Positions 52,237 to 60,560 of a DNA stretch of 64,000 nt are shown here, piece by piece. The translations under genes and the position numbers were made by a program. The notes below the pieces were generated by a model, which saw only the letters and a program-made list of their open reading frames with translations, was not told the DNA's origin and did not search any database. The DNA is from DASSUW01 sp963740605 (GTDB lineage Bacteria; Actinomycetota; Thermoleophilia; Solirubrobacterales; Solirubrobacteraceae): NCBI GenBank assembly GCA_963740605.1, contig CAVUFC010000021.1:248001-312000 (forward strand). Direction: 5' to 3'. The number at the start of each line of letters is the position of its first letter. Position 1 is the first letter of the stretch.

Positions 52237-53444
52237 GAACCTATCAGATGCCGTTCGAACCAACCGTTGTGGAACTTGCCGTCGGGGTCGAGTCGCGCGG
52301 CAAGGGCGAGGAAGTCGTCGGTGCGTGAGTGCCGCGGCGCGGTGAGGAAGAGCTTGCCCCAGTGCGGGCGTGCGTCTAAGGGCGCGAGCGCGGCCTCGAC
52401 GTCGACGAGCACGCGCTCGACGGCCTCCGGGTCGCGGTTCCAAGTGAAGTGGATCGCGACGCTGTCGCGCTCGTATTGCGGGCTGAGCCACAGCCGGTCG
52501 GCGGCGATCGTGCGGATCTCGGTCACCTGGAGGATGGGTTGGACCCTGTCGGCGAGCGCACGGACGGCCTCGATCGCGGCGGCCGCATGGCGGCGCGGGA
52601 GGTGGAATTCGGACTGCAGCTCCTCGCCGGCCGACGGCGTGAAGCCCATGCGGAAGTGCGGCAGGCGATCCCACCACGGGCCGGGGACGCCGCGCTGGGC
52701 GGTGCAGTTGACCGGGTCGATGCCGGGGATGGGATGCCGGTCCTCACTCGCGGCGGGATGCCCGAGCAGCTCAGTCGGTCCTTCGTCGCGGCTCTTGACC
52801 CACACCTGCGACGTGTCGTCCCAGAGGGTGAACACGCTGACGCTGTAGCCGGTCGCCGTGACCGCGTCGTAGTTCTCCAGCAGCTCGGGCCAGCCGATGC
52901 CCTCGAACACGCGCTGGCGGACCTCGTAGACGGGCTCCGCGTCGAGCGTGACGCGCGTGACCGCCCCGAGCGCACCGAGGTTGACGACCATGCCGTCGAA
53001 GTCGTCGTCGCCGCGAGCGGTGGTGACGAGCTCGCCGCTCGCAGTCACGAGCTCGAGCGCGGCGACCGCGCTCGCCAGGTTGCCGCTGCCGTCGCCCGAG
53101 CCATGCGTCGCGGTCGCGACCGCGCCGGCGACGGAGATGTGCGGCAGCGAGGCGAGGTTGTGGAGTGCGAGGCCGGCCTCGTCGAGCACGGGCGCGAGCT
53201 CGCCGTAGCGGACCGCGCCGCCGACAGAAACGCTGGTGCCGTGGACCGTGACGTCAGCGGGAAGTCGCGCGAGCGAGACGAGCTCGTCCGAGTCGGCGAT
53301 GTCGCTGAACGTGTGCCGCGAGCCGAGCACGCGGATGCGCGGCGCGGCGGCGAGGATCTCCTGCAACTGCTCGACGGTGTCCGGCTCGTGGATGGTGCGG
53401 GCGCGGTACTCGTAGCTGCCGGCCCAGTTCGCCTCGGGCGCCAT
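52221..53444 (-). CDS. aldO: Alditol oxidase-like FAD enzyme
   Basis: A 407-residue flavoprotein resembling streptomycete alditol oxidase, which oxidises polyols such as xylitol and sorbitol with O2. It starts MAPEANWAGSYEYRARTIHE; the FAD-linking histidine is His44 in VLGSRHTFSDIA. Other family matches are LHNLASLPHISVAGAVATAT, NCTAQRGVPGPWWDRLPHFR, TEIRTIAADRLWLSPQY and RPHWGKLF. The frame is open upstream of ATG 53444, but that start gives the family N-terminus. Confidence 0.9.
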   Translation of the reverse strand: MAPEANWAGSYEYRARTIHEPDTVEQLQEILAAAPRIRVLGSRHTFSDIADSDELVSLARLPADVTVHGTSVSVGGAVRYGELAPVLDEAGLALHNLASLPHISVAGAVATATHGSGDGSGNLASAVAALELVTASGELVTTARGDDDFDGMVVNLGALGAVTRVTLDAEPVYEVRQRVFEGIGWPELLENYDAVTATGYSVSVFTLWDDTSQVWVKSRDEGPTELLGHPAASEDRHPIPGIDPVNCTAQRGVPGPWWDRLPHFRMGFTPSAGEELQSEFHLPRRHAAAAIEAVRALADRVQPILQVTEIRTIAADRLWLSPQYERDSVAIHFTWNRDPEAVERVLVDVEAALAPLDARPHWGKLFLTAPRHSRTDDFLALAARLDPDGKFHNGWFERHLIGSQPSG

Positions 53445-53468
53445 AACCGCGCAGACTACGCGTGAGCG

Positions 53469-54080
53469 ATGCCGTTGCAGAATCGCGTCACCCCGCTCGG
53501 CGAGCTGATCGCGACCCCGACCCGTGGGCTCGTGTACGGCAACCGCGGCTGCCTGCACGACGCGGGCGGTCGCATCCGCCGCCACCACAACGGACGCCGC
53601 TGGATCGCCTGCCGCCTGCGGTTCCGCGGCTGGCACCGCGCGCCGCTTCTCCAACCGGGGCGCTTCACCGAGCTGTTCTTCCTCGACGAGGCGACGGCGT
53701 TCGCAGCCGGCCACCGCCCGTGCGCGCTGTGCCGGCGGGAGGACTACAACCGCTTCCTGAAGATCGTCGGCGAGCCGGGAGCGGACGCGGTCGATGCCCG
53801 CCTGCACGCCGAGCGTTTCTCCCACCACGGCGCCGGCGATCTGCCGGACGGCGCATTCGTGCTGCGTGAGGACGCGCCGTGGCTGGTCGTCGGTGACGAG
53901 CTGCTGCGCTGGACGCCGGCCGGCTACACCGATCGCGTCGATCGCCCGCCGGGCGACGCCACGGTGATCACGCCGCCGACGCTACTCGCCGTCCTGCGGA
54001 GCGGCTGGAGCGGTGCCGTTCCCCTGCTCCATGGCTCGGCTGAGGCTGGCGCGGGCCTGGCGGTGGACGCCGAGCTTTAG
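53469..54080 (+). CDS. Conserved-looking protein of unknown function with Cys/His motifs
   Basis: A 203-residue protein: MPLQNRVTPLGELIATPTRG, GNRGCLHDAGGRIRRHHNGR, RWIACRLRFRGWHR, then ELFFLDEATAFAAGHRPCAL followed by CRREDYNRFL. The CxxC-like GHRPCALCRR and the earlier Cys/His residues could bind a metal; the order resembles a family I remember from actinobacteria without assigned function. It begins 24 bases from the divergent aldO. Its last 99 bases overlap the convergent SnoaL-like gene. Confidence 0.72.
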   Translation: MPLQNRVTPLGELIATPTRGLVYGNRGCLHDAGGRIRRHHNGRRWIACRLRFRGWHRAPLLQPGRFTELFFLDEATAFAAGHRPCALCRREDYNRFLKIVGEPGADAVDARLHAERFSHHGAGDLPDGAFVLREDAPWLVVGDELLRWTPAGYTDRVDRPPGDATVITPPTLLAVLRSGWSGAVPLLHGSAEAGAGLAVDAEL

Positions 54081-54488
54081 CTGCGGCATCCAGCCGAGCA
54101 GCTTCCCCTGGATCCCGAGCGCCTGTCGCGCCCACTTGCGGAACTTGAAGTCGTCGTCGTGGGCGACGATCAGCCCGTCCGCGAAGCGGAACGTCGCCTG
54201 CACGTCGTTGACCACCGGGTGGCCGGTCAGGCTGAACGTGTAGTGGGCGATCCAGCGCGCGGAGCCCTCCGACTCGGAGGCGTCGTGCTCCACGAGCTCG
54301 ACCTTCAGATCGGGCGCTCGCTCGGTCAGCATCTTCCACATCGCGCCGATCTCGGGGCCTTTCAGCTCGCCGAAGACCGGATCACGGAAGGTCGCGTCCG
54401 GCGAGTAGCACGCCGCCATCGCCTCTCCGTCACGGCGGCCGAAGGCGGCGTAGAGACGTTCGATCAGCGCTCCGTTCGTGGGATCCAT
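53982..54488 (-). CDS. SnoaL/NTF2-like protein
   Basis: A 168-residue protein with an NTF2-like fold pattern: LIERLYAAFGRRDGEAMAAC, YSPDATFRDPVFGELKGPEI, MWKMLTERAPDLKVELVEHD, and WIAHYTFSLTGHPVVNDVQA. The typical last strand FRFADGLIVAHDDDFKFRKW is followed by ~50 further residues. Function unknown; members include small-molecule enzymes and inactive binding proteins. Confidence 0.85.
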   Translation of the reverse strand: MDPTNGALIERLYAAFGRRDGEAMAACYSPDATFRDPVFGELKGPEIGAMWKMLTERAPDLKVELVEHDASESEGSARWIAHYTFSLTGHPVVNDVQATFRFADGLIVAHDDDFKFRKWARQALGIQGKLLGWMPQLKLGVHRQARASLSRAMEQGNGTAPAAPQDGE

Positions 54489-54570
54489 TCGCGCACCCTT
54501 GCAGATCTAACATGCAGCCATCGCGATCGCGCCCGCTCCGCCGCAGCTCGACCTCGAGGTCCTTGACCGC

Positions 54571-56742
54571 GTGCAGCAGCGCGTCCTGTGGCTGGCGACC
54601 GCGATCGTGCATCACGCCAACCGGGTGCGGCCGAACGCCTCGGGGGTGAAGGTCGGCGGCCACCAGGCGTCGAGCGCTTCGATGGTGTCGCTGATGACCG
54701 CGCTGTGGTTCGCGATGCTCGAAGCGCCGGACCGCGTGAGCGTGAAGCCGCACGCGTCGCCGGTGCTGCACGCGATCAACTACCTGCTCAGCCGGCTCGA
54801 CCGCTCGTACCTGGAGACCCTGCGCCAGTTCGGCGGCCTGCAGTCGTACCCCTCGCGCACCAAGGATCCGGACCCGGTCGACTACTCGACCGGGTCGGTC
54901 GGGCTGGGCGCGACGGCGCCGATCTGGGGCGCGCTCGCCCATCGCTACGTGGCCGGGCACTTCGACGTGCCGGTCGGGGGCCGGCAGATCGCGCTGATCG
55001 GCGACGCCGAGCTCGACGAGGGCGCCTGCTGGGAGGCGATCGCCGACCCGACGGTGTCCAAGCTCGGCGAGGTCATGTGGGTCATCGACCTCAACCGGCA
55101 GTCGCTCGACCGCGTCGTGCCGGACATCGCGGCCGGGCGCCTGGCCGCGATGTTCGAGGCCGCGGGCTGGCACGTGGAGATGGTCAAGTACGGGCCGCGG
55201 CTGCAGAAGCTCCCGGCGTTGCGCGCGCGGATCGACGCGATGCCGAACGAGGAGTACCAGCGGCTGCTCCGCGCCGACGCCGCCCAGCTGCGCGAGCGGC
55301 TCGAGGTCGGCGTGCTGCCGGGCGACGACGCCGAGCTGCTCGCCGCGTTCCGCGACCTCGGCGGCCACGACTTGGCCGCGCTGATCGGAGCGTTCCAGGC
55401 CGCCGACGCGGTGCACGATCGCCCGAGCGTCGTGTTCGCGTACACGATCAAGGGCTGGCGGCTCCCCACCGAGGGGCACCCCGCGAACCATTCCGCTCTG
55501 CTCAGCGCCGAGCAGTTCGCCGAGCTGGCGGGTGCGCTCGGCACCGATCCGGACGACCCGTGGGCGGGCTTCGAGAGCGGCACGCCGGAGGCCGAGCTGT
55601 GCGCCGCGGCGGGCGCCCGCCTGCGCCGCGAGCCGCCCGAGATAGTCTCCCCACCGCCGGTGCCGGCCGCGCTCGGCCGCGAGCACCGGGGCCGCGAGTC
55701 CACCCAGCAGGCGTTCGGGCGCTTCTGGGTCGATCTCGAGCGCGAGGCCCCGGAGGTCGCGCAACGCGTCGTCACGGTCTCGCCCGACGTCGGCACCTCG
55801 ACCAACCTCGGCGGCTGGATCAACAAGGCCGGCATCTGGTCGATCGGCGACCGCATCGACTGGTTCGCCGACGACACCGACACGCTCGTGCGCTGGCGCG
55901 AGAACGACCATGGCCAGCACATCGAGCTCGGGATCGCCGAGGTCAACCTCGTGGGCGCGCTCGGCGAGCTCGGCGCGACGTGGTCGCGCTCCGGCCAGCC
56001 GCTGCTCCCGGTCGGCACGATCTACGACCCGTTCGTCGCGCGCGCGCTCGAGCCATGGTCGTTCGGCATCTACGCGGGCGGGCAGTCGATCCTCGTCGGC
56101 ACGCCGAGCGGCGTCACGCTCGGCCCCGAGGGCGGCGCGCACCAGTCGGTGATCACGCCGTCGATCGGGATCGAGCAGCCGGGTTGCGTCGCCTGGGAGC
56201 CCGCTTTCGGGCGCGACTTCGAGTGGACGTTCCTGCACGCGCTGTCGCAGCTGGGACGCCCGGACGGCAGCTCGGCGTACTTCCGGCTGAGCACGCGGCC
56301 GGTCGACCAGGCGCTGGCGGGCGACGCGTCGCGCGAGCACGTGCTGGCGGGCGGGTACCGGATGCGCGAGGGCTCACGCGTCGCGATCGCGGTGATGGGC
56401 GCGCTCGTGCCGGAGGCGATGGAGGCGGCCGAGGAGCTCGGCGCCGCCGTCATCTGCATCACCAGCGCCGATCTGCTGTACCGCGCGTTCCAGGCCCGCG
56501 CCGGCCTCGCCGACGGCGACCCATCGATCCTCGACGAGCTGTTCGACGAGCGGCTGCCGATCGTCTCGCTGCTCGACGGCCACCCGCACACGCTCAGCTT
56601 CCTCGCCGCGATCCACGGCGTGCCGATGACGTGCCTCGGCGTGCAGCGGTTCGGCCAGTCCGGCGACATCTTCGAGCTCTACGAGCACCACCAGATCGAC
56701 GCCGAGTCGGTCGTCGGCGCGGCGTTGGATCTCCTGGGCTGA
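54571..56742 (+). CDS. Thiamine-diphosphate-dependent pyruvate dehydrogenase E1-like protein (AceE/transketolase type)
   Basis: A 723-residue ThDP enzyme of the homodimeric AceE/transketolase layout. The N-terminal domain has KVGGHQASSASMVSLMTALW, GSVGLGATAPIWGALAHRY and the ThDP motif GDAELDEG with DLNRQSLD. The Pyr domain follows (ELGIAEVNLVGALGELGATW, GPEGGAHQSVITPSIGIEQP), then the C-terminal transketolase-like domain. It is shorter than AceE (~890), so the substrate is uncertain. GTG 54571 is the first usual start, but in-frame sequence APPQLDLEVLDR upstream looks native. Confidence 0.85.
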   Translation: MQQRVLWLATAIVHHANRVRPNASGVKVGGHQASSASMVSLMTALWFAMLEAPDRVSVKPHASPVLHAINYLLSRLDRSYLETLRQFGGLQSYPSRTKDPDPVDYSTGSVGLGATAPIWGALAHRYVAGHFDVPVGGRQIALIGDAELDEGACWEAIADPTVSKLGEVMWVIDLNRQSLDRVVPDIAAGRLAAMFEAAGWHVEMVKYGPRLQKLPALRARIDAMPNEEYQRLLRADAAQLRERLEVGVLPGDDAELLAAFRDLGGHDLAALIGAFQAADAVHDRPSVVFAYTIKGWRLPTEGHPANHSALLSAEQFAELAGALGTDPDDPWAGFESGTPEAELCAAAGARLRREPPEIVSPPPVPAALGREHRGRESTQQAFGRFWVDLEREAPEVAQRVVTVSPDVGTSTNLGGWINKAGIWSIGDRIDWFADDTDTLVRWRENDHGQHIELGIAEVNLVGALGELGATWSRSGQPLLPVGTIYDPFVARALEPWSFGIYAGGQSILVGTPSGVTLGPEGGAHQSVITPSIGIEQPGCVAWEPAFGRDFEWTFLHALSQLGRPDGSSAYFRLSTRPVDQALAGDASREHVLAGGYRMREGSRVAIAVMGALVPEAMEAAEELGAAVICITSADLLYRAFQARAGLADGDPSILDELFDERLPIVSLLDGHPHTLSFLAAIHGVPMTCLGVQRFGQSGDIFELYEHHQIDAESVVGAALDLLG

Positions 56743-56906
56743 GCGGTCGCGATCGTGAGTCCGCACACCGCCAAGCGACCGCCGATCACCGTCTGGCGGC
56801 GTCCTCGGAGTCCGGACATGCAACCAGCATGCCCGGCTCCTGCGTCCTTGCCAGACGGCGCCGGCGGCCACCTGGTCGGCGCACGGACCCACGGTCGGAA
56901 CCGCTG

Positions 56907-58055
56907 ATGCACGACGTCGCCGTCGCGGGCGGAGGGATCGTGGGGCTCGCGACCGCGCGGGCGCTCGCGCTGGCAGGCCGCCGCGTCGTGCTGCTCGAGC
57001 GCGGGCCCCGCCTCGGGCAGCATCAGACCACGCACAACAGCGGCGTCATCCACGCCGGGATCTACTACGCGCCCGGTTCACTGAAGGCGCGCTTGTGCGT
57101 CGACGGCGCCGCCCGGCTGTACGACTACTGCGCCGACCACGGCATCAACGCCGAGCGCTGCGGCAAGCTCGTGGTGGCGGTGCGCGAGGCGGACCTCTCG
57201 CGGCTCGACGAGCTCGAGCGGCGGGCGCGCGCCAACGGCGTGCAGGGGCTGCAGCGGCTCGGGCCGGACGAGATCCCCGCGATCGAGCCGGCCGCGCGCG
57301 GCCTGTCGGCGCTGCATTCGCCGAACACCGGGATGGTCGACTTCGGGGCCGTCGCCGCCGCCTACGCGCGCGACATCGAGGCACACGGCGGCGAGATTCG
57401 GCGCGGCGCCGGCGTGCGCGCGCTGATCGAGCGCGAAGACCGGGTCGAGGCCGCGCTGGCCGACGGCTCCGTCGTCCCCGCTGCCCGTGCCGTCGCCTGC
57501 GCCGGCGCGTGGTCGGACCGGCTGGCGCTGGCCTCGGGGGCGCGGCCGGACGTGCGGATCGTGCCGTTTCGTGGCGCGTACCTGCAGCTGCGCCCGGAGC
57601 GGGCCGACCTCGTCCGCGGCCAGATCTACCCGGTGCCCGACCCGGCGCTGCCGTTCCTCGGCGTGCACCTCTCGCGCACGATCGGCGGCAGCGTGATCAT
57701 CGGGCCGACGGCGCTGCTCGCGCCCACGCACACGGACGTGCGCGCGACGCTGCGCTGGCCGGGCACCTGGCGCGTCATGCGCAAGTGGTGGAGGCCCGGC
57801 ATCACCGAGATCTCGCACGCTATGAGCCGCGGGCTCCTGATGCGCGAAGCGGCGCGCTTCGTGCCCGGGCTCGGCAGGGGCGACGTGACGGCCGGGCCGC
57901 GCGGCTATCGCGCCCAGGCGGTCGGGCGAGACGGCGCGCTGGTCGACGACTTCCTGGTCGCGGAGACCGGGCGTGCCGTGCACGTGCTCAACGCGCCGTC
58001 GCCGGCCGCGACTGCGTCGCTGGCGATCGCGGACCTGGTCGTCAGCCGCCTGTGA
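56907..58055 (+). CDS. lhgO: L-2-hydroxyglutarate oxidase
   Basis: A 382-residue FAD enzyme: VAVAGGGIVGLATARALALA (FAD motif), GQHQTTHNSGVIHAGIYYAP (the LhgO signature), CERCGKLVVAVRE-like segment, LHSPNTGMVDFGAVAAAYA, PFRGAYLQLRPERADLVRGQ and the C-terminal GPRGYRAQAVGRDGALVDDF. The family converts L-2-hydroxyglutarate to 2-oxoglutarate. The 164-base gap after the E1 gene shows no gene. Confidence 0.93.
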   Translation: MHDVAVAGGGIVGLATARALALAGRRVVLLERGPRLGQHQTTHNSGVIHAGIYYAPGSLKARLCVDGAARLYDYCADHGINAERCGKLVVAVREADLSRLDELERRARANGVQGLQRLGPDEIPAIEPAARGLSALHSPNTGMVDFGAVAAAYARDIEAHGGEIRRGAGVRALIEREDRVEAALADGSVVPAARAVACAGAWSDRLALASGARPDVRIVPFRGAYLQLRPERADLVRGQIYPVPDPALPFLGVHLSRTIGGSVIIGPTALLAPTHTDVRATLRWPGTWRVMRKWWRPGITEISHAMSRGLLMREAARFVPGLGRGDVTAGPRGYRAQAVGRDGALVDDFLVAETGRAVHVLNAPSPAATASLAIADLVVSRL

Positions 58056-58158
58056 CCTGGGCGTAGCGCTCGTTCATCTGTCGCTCGGCCGCAGGCAGTA
58101 GGTCGGGGTAGCCCGACAGCCGCGCCTGCGTCTCGAGCTGGCGACATTCGCCGGGGCC

Positions 58159-59043
58159 GTGCTCGAAGTCGAGCCCGGTCGCTCGCTGTTCGGCGACGCG
58201 GGCCTGCACCTCACGCGCGTGCTCGGCGTCAAGCGCCAGACCGCGCCCGAGCCGTACACGTGGATCGAGACCGACACGAGCGAGGCGTTCCTGCCCGACG
58301 GCCTGCTCGAGCACAACCGCTGGACCGTGCTCGCTGCCGGGCGGCTCGGCGAGCCGGTCGCGCTACGCGGCGACGTCGTCGGCCGCTCGTGCGGATTCGA
58401 CGTGCTGACCGCGAAGGCCGACCTGCCGGCCGTGGAGTCGGGCGACCTGCTGGCCATCCTCGACACCGGCGCCTACCAGGACGCCGCGGCGAGCAACTTC
58501 AACGCGATGCCGCGGCCGGCGACCGTGCTCGTCAGCGCCGACCACCACGAGCTCGTGCGGCGCCGCGAGAGGCTGGCGGACGTCTTCGCGCGCGATGTCG
58601 GCGACACCGCGCGGCTCGACCACTGCGGCGTCACCGTCGCCGACCTCGACCGGTCGCTGCGCTTCTACCACGGACTGCTCGGCCTGCCGGTCCGCGCGCA
58701 GGGCGAGGACGACGGCGCTCACCTGGAGGCGATCACCGGGCTCGCCGGTGCGCGCGTGCGCTTCGCCGACCTCGATGCCGGCGGCGGCCACGTGGTCGAG
58801 CTCCTGCAGTACCTGGAGCCGGTGACGGAGCGCGCGGCGGCGGCGCCGAACGCGCCCGGGAGCGGCCACGTGGCGATCGAGGTCACCGACGTCGCCGCGG
58901 CGGCGGAGCGGCTGCGCGCCGCGGGGGCGACGCTCCGCTCACGCGGCCCAGTCGCCATCGACGACGACGGCGACTGGGCGGGCGTGACGTGTCTCTACGC
59001 GGTGGATCCCGACGGGTTCACCGTCGAGCTGTTACAGCGCTAG
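58159..59043 (+). CDS. Truncated diaminopimelate decarboxylase-like C-terminal domain fused to a VOC domain
   Basis: Residues 1-~155 match the C-terminal barrel of PLP-dependent fold III decarboxylases: EPGRSLFGDAGLHLTRVLG, EAFLPDGLLEHNRWTVLAAG, VVGRSCGFDVLTAKADLP (catalytic Cys region) and DTGAYQDAAASNFNAMPRPA. The whole N-terminal TIM barrel, with the PLP lysine, is missing; the frame hits a stop at 58099. Residues ~157-294 form a VOC domain (LDHCGVTVADLDRSLRFYHG; YAVDPDGFTVELLQR). GTG 58159 is formal only. It could be a deletion remnant or a repurposed fusion. Confidence 0.75.
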   Translation: MLEVEPGRSLFGDAGLHLTRVLGVKRQTAPEPYTWIETDTSEAFLPDGLLEHNRWTVLAAGRLGEPVALRGDVVGRSCGFDVLTAKADLPAVESGDLLAILDTGAYQDAAASNFNAMPRPATVLVSADHHELVRRRERLADVFARDVGDTARLDHCGVTVADLDRSLRFYHGLLGLPVRAQGEDDGAHLEAITGLAGARVRFADLDAGGGHVVELLQYLEPVTERAAAAPNAPGSGHVAIEVTDVAAAAERLRAAGATLRSRGPVAIDDDGDWAGVTCLYAVDPDGFTVELLQR

Positions 59044-60452
59044 GCAGCGGCCATCGCCAACTCGGCCGGGGGCATCTCGGCCGCCGTGCCGTACTTCTTG
59101 GAGATCAGCTTGCCGGCGACGACCGCGCCGACGAGCGCCAGGCCGGCGCCTGCCCACAGGGCGTCGTGCAGCCCGTTGACGTACGCCTGCGGATCGCCGC
59201 CGAACGCGTTCTCGGCCGGGATCAGCGCGCCGAGGGCGGCGACGCCGACGGCGATGCCCGCCTGCCGGAACGTGTCGTGCACGCCGGCGCCGACGCCGCT
59301 CTGCTCCATCGGGACCGAGCTCAGCGCGACGTTGGTCACGGCCGGGTTGAACAGGCCGGTGCCGATCAGCGCGACGAGCTCGCCGGGGAGGACGATCCAC
59401 CACGACGACGTGACGTCGGCGAGCGTGAACAGCATCATGCCGACGCCGACCATCCCGAGGCCGATGCTGATCACGGTGCGCGCCGGGACCTTCGCCAGCA
59501 GCTGCGCGGTGGCGCCGGAGACGACCAGCATCACCATCGTGCCCGGCAGGTAGACGAGGCCGGCCTCGATCGCCGACAGCCCGAGGATCTGCTGCAGGTA
59601 CAGCGTCGTGTAGAGGAACACGGCGAAGAACGACGCCGAGATCGAGAACGCCGCGATCTGCACGCCCGTGAACGACGGGTTGCGGAAGAACTTCAGCGGC
59701 AGCATCGGCTCACGGACGCGCGACTCGATGATCACGAACGCGACGAGCGCGGCGACCGCGCCGCCCAGCTCGGCCAGGATCGCGTCGCTCGTCCAGCCCA
59801 GCTCGTTGCCGCGCAGGAGCGCCAGCACGAGCAGGAACAGCCCGGCAGTCAGGGTGATCTGGCCGGGCCAGTCGATGCCGGGGGAACGGGGATCGCGCGA
59901 CTCCTGGACGTAGCGGCGCGTGACGTACAGGCAGAACAGGCCGATCGGCAGGTTCACGAGGAAGATCCACTGCCAGTCGAGCCCGCTGGTGAGCAGGCCG
60001 CCGATCAGCGGGCCGACCGCGAACGACGCGCCGATCGTGGCGCCGTAGGCGGCGAACGCGCCGGCGCGCTCACGAGCACCGGGGTACGCGTGGGCGAGGA
60101 GGGCGAGCGACACGGCGAACATGACCGCCGCACCGAGGCCCTGCACCGCGCGGGCGGTGTTGAGCATCGTGATGTCCTGGGCGAGGCCGCAGGCGAGCGA
60201 GGCGCCCGTGAAGAGGATGAGGCCGAACGAGAACACGCGCCGCCGGCCGAGCCGGTCGGCGAGAGCACCCGCGGTCAGCACGGTGCTGGCCAGCGCGAGC
60301 GTGTAGGCGTCAACGACCCACTGCAGGCCGCTGAGGCCGGTGTTCAGGTCCTCGGCGATGCGCGACAACGCCGTGTTCACGACGGCGATGTCGAGCATGA
60401 GCATCGCGGTGGCCGCGCAGACCACCACGAGCGTCCAGCGTTGGATTGTCAT
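59040..60452 (-). CDS. MFS drug exporter, DHA2 (EmrB/QacA) family
   Basis: A 470-residue membrane protein with about 14 hydrophobic helices. Family motifs are LDIAVVNTALSRIAEDL in TM1, GALADRLGRRRVFSFGL (motif A) and GPLIGGLLTSGLDWQWIFLV (motif C). This group exports hydrophobic cations and drugs by proton antiport. It is convergent with the truncated decarboxylase-VOC gene (4-base overlap) and divergent from ltrA. Confidence 0.92.
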   Translation of the reverse strand: MTIQRWTLVVVCAATAMLMLDIAVVNTALSRIAEDLNTGLSGLQWVVDAYTLALASTVLTAGALADRLGRRRVFSFGLILFTGASLACGLAQDITMLNTARAVQGLGAAVMFAVSLALLAHAYPGARERAGAFAAYGATIGASFAVGPLIGGLLTSGLDWQWIFLVNLPIGLFCLYVTRRYVQESRDPRSPGIDWPGQITLTAGLFLLVLALLRGNELGWTSDAILAELGGAVAALVAFVIIESRVREPMLPLKFFRNPSFTGVQIAAFSISASFFAVFLYTTLYLQQILGLSAIEAGLVYLPGTMVMLVVSGATAQLLAKVPARTVISIGLGMVGVGMMLFTLADVTSSWWIVLPGELVALIGTGLFNPAVTNVALSSVPMEQSGVGAGVHDTFRQAGIAVGVAALGALIPAENAFGGDPQAYVNGLHDALWAGAGLALVGAVVAGKLISKKYGTAAEMPPAELAMAAA

Positions 60453-60560
60453 TGGGGAGCGACTCCGAATCAGAGGGAGAGAGGGGAGATGTGTGCAGCT
60501 TCACCTTCTTGACGCCTCGTGGCATCAGGGGATTCCCCAGTCCGTGCACAATGCGCCGTG

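Noticed and set aside
54430..56340. 636-residue reverse-strand open frame opposite the E1-like gene
   Set aside because: Antisense shadow; the forward frame has clear ThDP-enzyme motifs.
54588..56906. Very long forward frame running through E1 in another frame into lhgO
   Set aside because: Only the part from ATG 56907 has LhgO motifs; the upstream part is Arg/Gly/Ala noise overlapping E1.
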